From: Choristoneura fumiferana
Lineage: Eukaryota; Arthropoda; Insecta; Lepidoptera; Tortricidae
Length of the DNA: 64,000 nucleotides
Direction of reading: 5' to 3'
Assembly (NCBI RefSeq): GCF_025370935.1
Contig: NC_133486.1
Coordinates: forward strand, 1,179,006-1,243,005
The position numbers and the translations under genes are program-made. The notes under the pieces are model-generated. The model did not search any database, was not told the origin of the DNA, and saw nothing but the letters and a program-made list of their open reading frames with translations. Positions 54,717 through 64,000 of the stretch are shown here, piece by piece (position 1 is the first letter of the stretch; every line of letters begins with the position of its first letter).

Positions 54717-54828
54717 TGTTTCATTTCGCAACTTTTCATTTCGCAAACTCTAAAACTGTAAATCCTGAAATATATACAGTTTCAGAAATATTAAAAAGTT
54801 GGGAAATGAAAAGTTGCGAAATGAAACA
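54717..54828. repeat. Inverted repeat, 30 bp arms
   Basis: 54717-54746 and 54799-54828 pair with one mismatch. Each arm is itself a near-tandem of 'catttcgcaacttt'. Confidence 0.65.
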
Positions 54829-54939
54829 AATTTCAAATTAAATAAGTCAATGGGATGTTATCATGTGACGCAATCGGAAGTTACTTATTGTAATGAGATG
54901 GGTCGAATCTGAAATGAGGACCGACAAGAACGAAGGCAC

Positions 54940-55090
54940 CGACATATCCGAGTGAATAAGGTGCTACAATGGGTAGGCCAAATAGTACGGAGAACAGATG
55001 GCCGTTGGGGTAAAAAGTTCAGGAATGGATACCGCGGATCGGCCAGCAGCACAGCGTAGAACGTCCACCAACGAGATGGACGGATGAACT
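54940..55090 (+). pseudogene. RTE-type LINE C-terminus, decayed
   Basis: 'ggtaggccaaatagtacgga' corresponds to the WxGxIVR(R)TDGRWG block and 'ccaccaacgagatggacgga' to the RPPTRWTD block, with frameshifts between. The 3' end is missing and it abuts the mariner relic. Confidence 0.7.
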
Positions 55091-55161
55091 GAGGCCGTAT
55101 TGCTTAACGTTCATCAGAACGGGGCATCAGCCCGCGATCGCAATTAAATAACAGTTTTTGT

Positions 55162-55700
55162 ATGCGAAAACCAGCACCGAAGAAAGCCAAAGCAGTTTTA
55201 TCTGCGAATAAAGTTATGGCTACTGTCTTCTGGGATGCTCATGGTGTAATATATGTTGATTACCCACAGAAAAGTAAAACAATCAACGGCGAATATATGC
55301 GAATTTATTACAGCGATTTCATGAAGTTTTGATGGAAAAACGACCCCATTTGGCGAAAAAGAAAATCATTTTTCACCAAGACAACTTACGGGTGCACACA
55401 TGTGCAGTTGCTATGGCCAAAATTCACGAGTTGCGTTACGAATTGCTGTCGCATCCGCCTTACTCTCTGGATTTGGCACCCTGCAACTATTTTCTTTTCC
55501 CAAACTTGAAGAAATGGCTTGTTAGAAAAAGATTTGGTTCGAACCAGGAAGTCATCGAAGAAACCAATACGTATTTTGAAGGGTTCGAGAAATCGTATTA
55601 TACGGAAGGTATCGAAACGCTAGAAAAACGATGGACTAAGTGCATTGAGCTACATGGAGACTACGTTGAAAAAAAAAATACTTTTATCGAAATAAAATAA
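55162..55700 (+). pseudogene. mariner-type transposase relic
   Basis: The upstream part KAKAVLSANKVMATVFWDAH-GVIYVDY shows the catalytic-core entry of a mariner transposase. A one-base loss near 55296 shifts frame; the second part runs from 55332 to the stop at 55698-55700 with IIFHQDN, HPPYSLDLAPCNYFLFPNLK and YTEGIETLEKRW. The second catalytic Asp is at 55380. The position 34 residues later, Asp in DD34D enzymes, is Asn (codon at 55485). The N-terminal helix-turn-helix region and 5' terminal repeat are missing. The element is inactive. A possible 3' end lies near ttttaccagacttatca (55731-55747). Confidence 0.88.
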
Positions 55701-55787
55701 AAATAAATATATATAAATAAGTAATATATTTTTTACCAGACTTATCACTCTGCCCTCGTACTTACAATACAGTAAAAATATTCTTTA

Positions 55788-56000
55788 CTAGCTAGGGCTC
55801 CGCCTGCGTGGAATTCGGTTATCGCCCGCTGTTCCCTCGGGAACTGTGCATTTTTCTGGGATACAAGTAGCCTATGTCACTCTCTGACCCATAAACTATC
55901 TCTAAGCCAGAAATCACGTCGATTCGTGGCTCCGCTTCGACGTGAAAGACGGACAAACATACAAACACAAACACTTTCGCATTTATAATATTAGTATGGA
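55788..56000 (-). mobile_element. Helitron-like element
   Basis: CTAG end at 55788 preceded by A, TC end at 56000 followed by T, 213 bp, close to 7149-7363 and 23890-24100. Confidence 0.8.
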
Positions 56001-56489
56001 TAATGGATTGCACAACACAAATCAATACAATTTTTTTACATTGAGACAAAGTCAAGGTAGACACAAAAAATACATAAAAGATAAGCAAAATAAATACAAA
56101 GATATAACCTACTTTAAATCAAAAAAGAAAGAAAGAGTATTGTATTGTAATCCAACATAAACAGATGTCAGTGTCTCGCCTCAGGTTTAGTTTTTCATTA
56201 CCTATTATAATATCTTTGCTACAGACAACAAACCATAATCTACGTCCTGGGGTAGCTCCACAAACATTTCCTGTTACAAACAGTGACTCTCGGTAAAAGT
56301 TAGAGCCAGTTCCTGTAAAGTCACCCTCTGCAATTAACGAATATCTTCCTGATTTTGACGTCCATTCTTTCTTACAATGCTACAGTGAATTTATGCGAAT
56401 TCATAAGAAAATTTTGAAATGAAAGGCAAAATAGAAGAACAGTTGTATGCTCAGAGTAGCTTTGCAAATTAATTGAGATGTTTCTGTGG
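56001..56489. other. No gene recognised
   Basis: Unassigned. Confidence 0.4.
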
Positions 56490-56640
56490 GCCCATATCGG
56501 CTCGCATAATTTTAAAAAGACATAGCGTGTACCTATTGTTTGTCATTACTATTTTCCTGAGTTCATTAATTGCTCAGAATTGTTGTAAAACAAACCTAAC
56601 CTAACACAAGCTATAGAATTCTACAGGACGACCATTTAAA
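56490..56640. repeat. Dispersed repeat U2 fragment
   Basis: 'cccatatcggctcgcataat' and 'aacctaacctaacacaagct'. Confidence 0.5.
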
Positions 56641-56784
56641 TATTACTGACAGATTTACTGCTTCGGCTTCGGCTTCGGCGGAGAAAAATTTATGACAAAT
56701 ATTAACTAACTGTAATTGGCTCTGTGTCACTAATTACAGATTCATATTGTTGTATTAGCTGTTGGTACTACTTTAATAAATAAA

Positions 56785-57370
56785 TAATAAATAAATTTGC
56801 CGGCGGTTCTCGAGCCGAGTGGAATGCTGAGGGATGATGGCAAGAGACGAGATGGAGCTACACTTGTGCCCTGGAGTCTTAGACGTGCTCTAGTTTGGGA
56901 CGCCACTTGCGTGGATACGTTAACTCCGTCTCACGTCACAAGCACCGCTCGGAGAGCTGGGGCTGCAGCCGAACAAGCGCAAATAATAAAGTCCAGAAAG
57001 TACTCACAGCTATGCGCTAATACGAATTTGTTGCGCTGGCTGTAGAGACTTTGGGCCCGTGGTCGTCGCAAACAAAGAAACTGTGCAAGGAGTTGTCCAC
57101 AAGGTTGGTCCATGCCACTGGTGATCTCAGGGCTGGCTCCTACTTTGCCCAACGGCTAAGTCTCGCGATCCAGCGTGACAATGCTGCCAATATCCTGCGA
57201 TCCTTGCCGCGGGTCAACTGCGATAGTTTGTATTTTTAAATTAGTTTTATTCTCCTACTTTTTTATTAATATTTGTAACTTAATCTGTTACATTTTTAGT
57301 TGCTATTTTGTCAGTTTAGTTATGATGTATATACTGTGTTAGTTTAGGTTAGTTTACTATAATAATAATT
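56785..57370 (+). pseudogene. LINE C-terminal nuclease-like relic, frameshifted
   Basis: 56797-57042 translates to LPAVLEPSGMLRDDGKRRDG, ATLVPW, ALVWDATCVDTLTPSH and a RRAGAAAEQA tail; near 57025-57042 the frame shifts and VETLGPW, LCKELSTRLVHATGDLRAGS, YFAQRLSLAIQRDNAANIL follow to the stop at 57237-57239. I recognise this DGKR(P)DG...WD-TVVDTL...VETLGPW...GD-RA..YL.QR(I/L)SLA(I/V)QRGNAAS pattern from the C-terminus of invertebrate LINE polyproteins. The RPDG / WDxTxxD pair looks like a restriction-endonuclease-like fold (inference). Here R-P-D is R-R-D. An AT-rich 3' UTR follows to about 57370. Confidence 0.65.
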
Positions 57371-57377
57371 ACATTAA

Positions 57378-57482
57378 GGGGCTGTTTCACCATCCATTGA
57401 TTAGTGTTTCCTTAGAATAGGCGGAGACGGCATCACATTTAACCGCCAGTAAACACTAATCAATGGATGGTGAAACAGCCCC
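57378..57482. mobile_element. Palindromic Harbinger-like MITE, second copy
   Basis: ggggctgtttcaccatccat to its complement, TAA at 57375-57377 and 57483-57485. 105 bp, an internally deleted relative of 25285-25432. Confidence 0.8.
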
Positions 57483-57485
57483 TAA

Positions 57486-57760
57486 GACTTTTCCTCCACC
57501 TCCACACTGTAAGAACACACACAAATCACACAAACCCATCCATCACCACCACCACACTACACTGACGCGTTTCGAACTCAACCAGAGCTCATCTTCGGAG
57601 TGACACAACCGTACACCATGCTACCAGTTGTTAGACAACATGAACACGCATATTTTGCATAAGCTTAGCTATGGTAAGGCCGCGGGTGAGCAAGGAAATT
57701 CTTTTAGTTCATTGATATGGACCTCCGCAAAGTAACGCCTGATTCAATAAATTAGCTACG
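57486..57760 (-). mobile_element. FB-C fold-back with complete ribozyme-like motif
   Basis: Read on the minus strand: outer block 'caggcgttactttgcggagg', arm with 'gcttatgcaaaatatgcgtg', a linker, then CACT, CCGAAGA, T, hairpin GAGCTC-TGGTT-GAGTTC, GAAAC, GC, GTC, AGTG (57602 down to 57560), then the TGG/GTG-rich interior. Stem I abuts the core on both sides exactly as in a hammerhead. The distal arm is cut off at the Harbinger-like MITE. Confidence 0.7.
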
Positions 57761-58614
57761 CTTGAGTTGGAAAAAATGTTTTTCATGCAATTTAACCAAC
57801 TCTAGCGTAGCTGTTTCGCACGACTTGGCCTCACTACTTGGCGGAGGAGCAAGACAGATTTTCCATTTATTTTAACATGGACCTCCGCAAAGTAACGCCT
57901 GAATCTATGCAGTATTTAAAAACCACTTTCACTTCGTCCAGTTTTAAAGTTTACAAATACAACATGCTAATTTGGAAAACTATGTTCTTTACCTATTGAT
58001 CAAAGTTCCGGAATACTTAAATGGTTTAAAAAAGAAACATGCAAATTATAATTATTTATCGTACCTACAGGATTTTTTTAAAACCATTTAAGTATTTATT
58101 TGCGTCAAAGAACCTTTAGATTTGAGTGTTTTCTTAGTGTTACAATATCAATAGAGAAGAAAGAAGTAACATTGCTAAACGACTCATTTTATTAGTTGGG
58201 CGTTCTTGCCAATGTTGCCCTCTGGGCTATTTTCGGGAGCAAGGAAGGAGGGATCATTTAATTTTATATTAGGATAAAAGTAATATTTTTTATGGTTCCT
58301 TACCACAAAAGGAGAACGAACCCCTATATCACTTTTTTGTCCGTATGTCTGTCCGTCAGTCTGGATCCTTTTTGTCTCGTGGAGGTATTTAGCGTCATGT
58401 ATGTCTTTATCTGTTCTATGTTTGTTTTCTTTCTTTATTTTCTTTGTTTCTAAATTAATATCAGATACTAAGGTCAGCAATCCCTTGAAGTTATGAAGAA
58501 ATTTAACCTACTAGTCGCAATCAAAAGTTTAAAAAGGTGCAAGGTGTTTTAATGCAAATTGCCGTGGAGCCAGTAGCCTGTAGGGTACCCTGTAGGGTAT
58601 TTCCAGTTGTCCTA

Positions 58615-58618
<4 letters not shown>
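57761..58618. other. Repeat debris, no gene
   Basis: 57876-57905 repeats the FB-C outer block (ggacctccgcaaagtaacgc). 58285-58370 resembles a diverged GGTTCCG 3' end. The rest is unassigned. Confidence 0.4.
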
Positions 58619-58651
<33 letters not shown>

Positions 58652-58665
58652 CCCCCCCCTCTCTC

Positions 58666-58701
<36 letters not shown>

Positions 58702-58702
58702 A
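58619..58702. repeat. (CT)n microsatellite with C tract
   Basis: About 84 bp of CT repeats interrupted by nine C at about 58650. Frames across it are artefacts. Confidence 0.9.
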
Positions 58703-58944
58703 ATAAAAAAAAACTTCATAGGTCTGCCCTCAGGCTTCCAGTTACTTTGGTTGGAAGCGGCCGGTGTCTACCATAAACCCGGGGGTCGTCGGTCCATATC
58801 GATTAGTGGACGTCCTCGCTTGCCGGAAAGACTTGACCCCTGTAATTTTTTTCTTTCTCTATAATATGTCAACAACCAATATAAAATGACCTAACACTGT
58901 GTAGGTATATTTTGCTAAGGACCAGGACTCTGAACCCTAAAAAA

Positions 58945-59745
58945 AAACCGGCCTAAGACCCCAAAATAGGGTTCTGTAGCCATTATGAAAAAATTAAGTA
59001 ATATTTTTGTAAGGATTGCGTATTTTATACGGAATAATAATAATAAACAATAAAAGAAATTTATTTAATAGTTTGTTTACAAATTCTACATAGGTTAAAC
59101 AAATAATAAGTACAATGAAACTATCAAAAGGGAAAGCCACTCAGCTTATGCCTGCGCCTTGCAGAACAAAGTCCCTTGGCTAACAGACGCTGTTTTTCAG
59201 TCGCCCCCATAAACCATAACCCTAATAAATACCATCAATACACATGCGCAATCTTCCAAGTTTAGGTATATTTTATACCTTTGGCTGCTATTTACTCTTA
59301 AACTACTAATAATTCTCAAGCAAACTTAGCCGTTATAGTTTTCCTTGTAAGTTTGATATACTTACTACCATCATGAATTTTTTCAAGTTTTCCACCCACC
59401 GGTTTAGATTTTAGAGGGACGCTCGATTTTAATGAAAATTTGCACTTTAAAGTTGAATATTTCGCAAACAAATCACTGAATCGAAAAATCGTCTTAGCAA
59501 ACCTCTAATGGTTTTAAAAGACCTATCCAACAACCATCCCCACTTTACGTCTATCGGAGGTACCCTAAAAAAAATATTTTTATTTTTTATTGTACTATTT
59601 TGTCGGCATAGTTCACATATATATCCGTGCAAAGTTACAGCTTTCTATAATTGATAGTGCCTGAGCAAACCCGCGGACGGACAGACAGACAGACATGGCG
59701 AAACTATAAGGGTTCCGTTTTTGCCATTTTGGCTACGGAACCCTA
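58945..59745 (+). mobile_element. GGTTCCG-family repeat with nested retroposon
   Basis: Most complete copy of the second subfamily: accggcctaagaccccaa, 'gggttctgtagccatt', the 'ctgctatttactcttaaact' block, a GACAGACAGAC run and the ggttccgtttttgcc ... acggaaccct end. It is interrupted at 59034-59245. Confidence 0.7.
59034..59245 (-). mobile_element. Nested retroposon with TAA-type tail
   Basis: Inserted between 'atacggaa' and 'tcttccaag', which are contiguous at 20.67 kb. On the minus strand it ends tttcttttattgtttattat-type, a simple tail after AATAAA, and begins in a GC-richer body ('aagggactttgttctgcaag'). Confidence 0.6.
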
Positions 59746-60066
59746 AAAGGCGTATACTCGTATAATAATATTCGTATATTTATCTAACTAAATCGTAAGA
59801 TGTTCGCGAATTCGAACTACATTACGAAAACATACAATTTCATCACTGGCAACACTAAACATAAAGCTGCATCCACACTGACACATCTAGCCATCATTTT
59901 GGCGCATTACGGCGCTATCGCTCCGAGTACGCTCTTTATGGCTTCCGTATCCGTTTCGGAGGCGTCGGTGTTGCCAGCATTAATATGTGTACGGTTTTAA
60001 AAAGATTTAAAGTATGTTTGAAGTTTTTATCAGTAATCGCTGTGTTGCCGCGTAGTTTAATTGATG
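59746..60066. other. No gene recognised
   Basis: A 66-codon frame at 59800-60000 has no family features. Confidence 0.35.
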
Positions 60067-60292
60067 AAGGTCTCTACCCACTACACCGTATCATGCCATG
60101 ACCGTAGCAGGAACGTGTCAGGAACGAAAAGACAAGCGCATACTCGTACATGACACGCGACAGCGTCGGTTGGTTAGGAAACGTGCTAGTGGGCATAGTG
60201 TCATACTTTTCAATACAAAGAATATATTATTTATGCCTGGCACGTTGCTATTACCGTCATGGTACGATACGGTGTAATGGGTAGAGACCTTT
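60067..60292. mobile_element. Fold-back element with 35 bp arms
   Basis: 60067-60101 and 60258-60292 pair at about 32 of 35 positions (core aggtctctaccca). 226 bp, non-coding. Confidence 0.65.
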
Positions 60293-60369
60293 TTACTCTA
60301 ATAATGTTTACGTGTTATGTGAATGTACGATGTTTTTACTAACCGACTGTTAAAAAAACATTATTTAAA

Positions 60370-60410
60370 TTACAATGAGCCTCATTCACATTTATCTGTC
60401 GTGTTGTGAT

Positions 60411-60466
<56 letters not shown>

Positions 60467-60535
60467 GCGCTCCTGCATCAGATAAATGAGAAATCGATAC
60501 CGGTCTGATGCGTCACAATGTGAATGCGGCTTAAG
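60370..60535. repeat. (CT)n microsatellite inside a diverged palindrome
   Basis: (CT)n at 60413-60463. On either side, cattcacatttatctg pairs with cagataaatgag and 'cacaatgtgaatg', so the microsatellite has grown in the loop of a fold-back repeat. Confidence 0.55.
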
Positions 60536-60607
60536 TTAAACATCCGCGTGCTTTGTACAGTTGCCTGCATTAATACTGCCACAGCGGAGCCTTGGGAATA
60601 CAGTCGT

Positions 60608-61594
60608 CTCAGAGCTTACAGCAACGCGGGCTTCCTACCAGAAGGGAGTAGCCTTAGCGGTAGATAACCTTTAAAATAGTTCTGACGTTTGTTGCTGGGG
60701 GAAATGTGCACACAAGTGCAGTTCCGCATACTTACATGCAAAAACAAAACTGCCAACTGACTGTAATGACGACCATCACACATAAATAATCCAACAATAC
60801 ACTAATAATTCGTATACAGATGACTCAAAAGTCACACATTGACAGTAACATCACTAAGTTGTTCATCGGCGAAAAGTCGGATTTATCGCTTGACCGATCC
60901 GAAATTTGTATGGATTAGCGGACTCGATGTTGGTAAACGAATCCGACAATAATGTACGACTTTGTTGTTTAAATGTAATTCATCATCCCAGCCTCCCACC
61001 CCAACGTCCCACTGCTGGGCACAGGCCTCCTCTCAGAACAAGAGGGCTTGGGCCATAGTTCCCATTGGGAAACATCACACGCACCATTGAATTGCTTCGC
61101 AGGTTTGTGCAGGTTTCCTCACGATGTTTTCCTTCACCGCAAAGCTCGTGGTAAATTTCAAATGTAATTCCGCACATGAATTTCGAAAAACTCAGAGGTG
61201 CGAGCCGGGGTTTGAACCCACGACCCTCTGTTTGAGAGGCAATAGGTCAAACCACTAGGCCACCACGGCTTTTTTAATTATTTTTTTTTATTTTTTATTT
61301 AAATGTAATTAAATAGCAATAATACGATAACAGTTTACTTACATGTGAAATGTAACACCATCTTTTTGCAAGCTTGATGTCCCAGATCTCTTTTTACATC
61401 AAAAAAAACTGAACATTTGGCATTTTTAGCACTGCAGCGTTCACTCGCGCGACTCGATTCGGTCTAGTTTGAAATCCGAGCGCGTCTTGTTTTATAAAAC
61501 TCGTATGCCCAGTTGGGCTTGTACTTTGACAGAGGGGAACGCGGCGAATGGCTACTCCCTTCCGTAGGAAGCCCGCGTTGCTCTAAGTCTCAGA
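60608..61594. mobile_element. Fold-back element carrying a SINE
   Basis: The left arm 60608-60653 pairs with the right arm 61550-61594 (core gcaacgcgggcttcct). The ~900 bp interior holds one full RTE-tailed SINE and otherwise non-coding sequence. Confidence 0.6.
60981..61298 (-). mobile_element. RTE-tailed SINE with T-rich 5' extension, 13 bp TSD
   Basis: tttaaatgtaatt flanks it at 60968-60980 and 61299-61311. The SINE proper ends at 61270, and a ~28 bp T-rich stretch lies between its head and the right duplication. Confidence 0.88.
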
Positions 61595-62469
61595 GTGAGA
61601 CGGAAAGAAGTGGTGAAAATTCCGATTCTCAATCTATTAGCCAATAAAGCCTCAGGTTAGTTTTTGCCATTTTCACTGAACCCTAAAACCTGAATGACAC
61701 TCACGATAAACAGTAAATAAGCTCTTAATAGATACACTAATAATGACTTACGGCCTATCCCCTCGCAGGTTTAACCATTAATAACTAACATACAAACATA
61801 GCGTTAATCCGAGCCGCCCAGTCGGTTACTCAGTAATTTCACATTGCGATGCCCAAACGAGTTTATGGAACTTACAAGAGGTTTAATCCGTGAGAAGGTA
61901 ATAGCGAAGGCAATGTTACAGTACCCGGCCATAAAGATTGCACATCGGTCTTTGGAAAGAGACTCGGCTAATTTAGGCTTCGTAGAGCGTTGTCAAGCAC
62001 TACTTATTTTATTATTTTTTTTTTTTTATTAGGACCTTCAACAACAAGTACACTTTTTCATATGTTTACAAGATACATGTACCTACAATTTAACACTAAG
62101 TGCCTCATCAGTTACAGAAGGACCGCATGCACTATTTTGAAACATTTGATAACAACAAGTGTTTTGATAATAATAATAACAAATTAGAAAAGAAAAGAGA
62201 GAAAAAAAAAAGAAAACTTAATTTTCTCTAAAATATAAACTTAAAAAGTTATTTAAACTTACTTATGTGACGTTTGTCAGTCGTTGTACAGTTGCAATAG
62301 AGTACGGACGCATTTATATACATGTAAATATATAATAAAGAGTTGTTGATACCCCCCAAAACTTTAAATTTTATAATAGCATCTATAGGAATTAAATAAA
62401 ATAATAAGTTTAAAATACTGAAACTTGACTATGGAAAAAACGCGAAATAAGAAATAAGACAATAATAAT
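61595..62469. other. No gene recognised
   Basis: AT-rich. A T run at 62018-62030 followed by attaggaccttc could be a retroposon tail, but the body matches nothing here. Confidence 0.4.
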
Positions 62470-62484
62470 AAATAAATAAATAAA

Positions 62485-62728
62485 TATCATGGGACACTTG
62501 ACACCTATTGACCTAGTCCCAAACTAAGCAAAGCTTGTACTATGGATACTAGGCAACGGATAAACATACTTATATAGATAAATACATACTTAAATACATA
62601 TTAAACATCCAAGACCCGAGAACAAACATTCGTGTTATTCACACAAATATCTGCCCCCGGCCGGGATTCGAACCCAGGACCTCAAGCTTCGTAGTCAGGT
62701 TCTCTAACCACTTAGCCATCCGGTCGAC
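62485..62728 (-). mobile_element. SINE-GC, near full length
   Basis: Closely matches 14325-14567, including B box complement gggattcgaaccca and 'ctctaaccacttagccatc'. Confidence 0.78.
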
Positions 62729-63118
62729 AATGTTTAAGAACTATACGTAATTGAATTTGCTCCTCCGTGAACACAAATATGAACCTCCGCAAAGTAACGC
62801 CTGATTCAATCAAGCAAGAAAATATTCTTATCTGAAATTCTTATACACAGACTTCTTTCTTATTTCGCGATTTTTCCGTAGTCAAGTTTTTTTTTTATTC
62901 GACTATAGATAGCAAACGAGCATGTTGGTTGCAGTTTTTTAAACTTATGAACCAAAAATATTCCGATATCTGCTTATTTCTATTAGTAAACGTAATAGGG
63001 CTGGTGCCGGTTGGTCAGAATCGTTCTTGTACAAGATCCCGAAGTTTCTTCATTAAGCGCTGACCCGCCGAATGTGAAAAGTTAAATTTGTTTAAGTGAA
63101 ACGTGTAGGTATTTAAAA
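62729..63118. repeat. Repeat fragments, no gene
   Basis: 62778-62808 is the FB-C outer block (cctccgcaaagtaacgcctg). 62887-62925 is a T-run plus 'agcaaacgagc' piece of the A-tailed retroposon. Confidence 0.5.
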
Positions 63119-63725
63119 AAAACGGCCAAGAGCGTGTCGGATACGCCCAAGATAGGGTTCCGTAGCCATTACGAAAAAAAACAAGTAATATTATGTGCGT
63201 TATAACACAATTAAAACACTTACTACAGTCTTAAAATCTATTACCAGAAAAAGAGCGTATCTTCACGGCACTTACGTCCTTTTGTTGAGAAGCGCAGTTT
63301 TTCGGCAATAACTCAAAAACGGTATATCCGATCATGTTGAAGCCAATTTTCGTTGAAAGTATTTATTAAGCGTTACCTTACCATGTTTTTTGCATATTTT
63401 TTGGACAAACGGTTTACAAGATAAAGGGGGACACAATTTTTGCTACTTTGGGAGCGATTATTTCCGGAAATCTTCACTTAATCAAAAAAGTTTTTGAGAA
63501 ACTTTACTATCTTTTCAAAAGAGCTGTCGAACTATATGCCACGCGTTGATGCGAGTTAAAAAAATTGCCCCCGCCCCTATAAATATTTATTTTTGAAATT
63601 TACCTACAAAACTAAATAGCGGCTTTGACAAGACATCTGTACTCCAAATTTCATTGATATACATCATGTAGTTTTCGAGTAAAATGCCTGTGACATACGG
63701 ACGGACAGACAGACAGACGGACATG
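63119..63725 (+). mobile_element. GGTTCCG-family repeat, diverged interior
   Basis: Starts aaaaacggccaagagcgtgt and 'gggttccgtagccattacga', then a different interior ('ccgatcatgttgaagccaat') and a (GACA)n end at about 63701-63722, where the RTE fragment begins. Confidence 0.55.
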
Positions 63726-63726
63726 A

Positions 63727-63884
63727 CGAAAACCGGAAGACGAAGCGTTGGCAGGCCTCCCACCAGGTGGACTGACGACATCGCGGGAAACCGGTGGATG
63801 CAAGTGGCGAGTTGTCGTTCATTGTGGCGTTCTAAGGGGGAGGCCTTTGTTCAGCAGAGGACGTCTTCTGGCTGATGATGATGT
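63727..63884 (+). pseudogene. RTE-type LINE 3' end
   Basis: Open to the stop at 63873-63875: TGRRSVGRPPTRWTDDIAGN, RWMQVASCRSLWRSKGEAFV, QQRTSSG, then (gat)n. The V-A-G codons preceding NRW are partly lost. Same subfamily as 29807-30073. Confidence 0.8.
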
Positions 63885-64000
63885 CCATTCATAAACACTG
63901 ATTGGCTGTTTAGGGGTTTCCAAAGTAAATTTAAAAAAATACTTTGTGTGGTGGTAGCTTTTTTTGACATTTATAAGTGAAAGAAAGAAAGAAAATACAT

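Noticed and set aside
58521..58776. Frames rich in Ser-Leu or Arg-Glu
   Set aside because: They are translations of the (CT)n microsatellite.
1..64000. CRISPR arrays, operons, ribosome binding sites, riboswitches
   Set aside because: No direct repeat-spacer arrays and all context is eukaryotic.

Overview
The window looks like repeat-dense, gene-poor nuclear DNA of a lepidopteran (moth or butterfly). It is AT-rich and has no operons, no recognisable long coding gene, no rRNA and no CRISPR. The repeat families are of the kind found throughout moth and butterfly genomes: a tRNA-derived SINE with an RTE-like tail, 5'-truncated RTE-type LINEs, Helitron-like elements running from TC to CTAG, an A-tailed retroposon, TTTC-tailed retroposons, many MITEs and fold-back elements, and a dead mariner. 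The organism call is inference from these families; no single-copy marker gene confirms it.

Layout. 1-8.4 kb: MITEs, the first SINE, a GGTTCCG-family repeat, a LINE relic, a cluster of a second tRNA-derived SINE, and Helitrons. 8.4-14.2 kb: many palindromic elements, including FB-A (9607-9778), an element with ~118 bp terminal inverted repeats (10657-11554), and a nested element (12488-13218). 14.3-25.5 kb: SINEs with clear target-site duplications, paired inverted repeats, an RTE copy with an 11 bp duplication, Helitrons and Harbinger-like MITEs. 25.55-27.57 kb: a 1.7 kb non-coding insertion splits a known repeat. 28-38.7 kb: RTE relics, a small ORF with a signal-peptide-like start (31766), FB-B (32711-33170), a hexamer array, and two RTE tails fused head-on (36.4 kb). 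38.7-50.9 kb: SINEs, a large SINE palindrome, Helitrons, a 65 bp hairpin insertion, the best-preserved RTE C-terminus, and a hAT-like MITE inside an FB-C copy. 51.3-53.6 kb: the only stretch with signs of host genes, namely a 54-codon candidate exon ending at a GTAAGT donor (+ strand) and a CpG-rich promoter-like segment with a candidate non-coding first exon (- strand). 54-64 kb: a mariner relic, a nuclease-like LINE C-terminus, FB-C, microsatellites and more repeats.

How parts relate. The main SINE carries a 3' end resembling the RTE LINE tail, which fits mobilisation by RTE machinery. The MITEs and Helitrons are non-autonomous; no intact transposase, Rep/helicase or reverse transcriptase is present. 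The most unusual signal is shared by three otherwise unrelated fold-back families (FB-A, FB-B, FB-C). Each has, at its centre, a short stem I, a purine-rich core, a hairpin, then GAAAC, zero to two bases, GTC and the other half of stem I. This resembles a hammerhead ribozyme with a very short stem III. The stem sequences differ between families while pairing is kept. Classical hammerhead core residues are not fully conserved, so this is a hypothesis to test.
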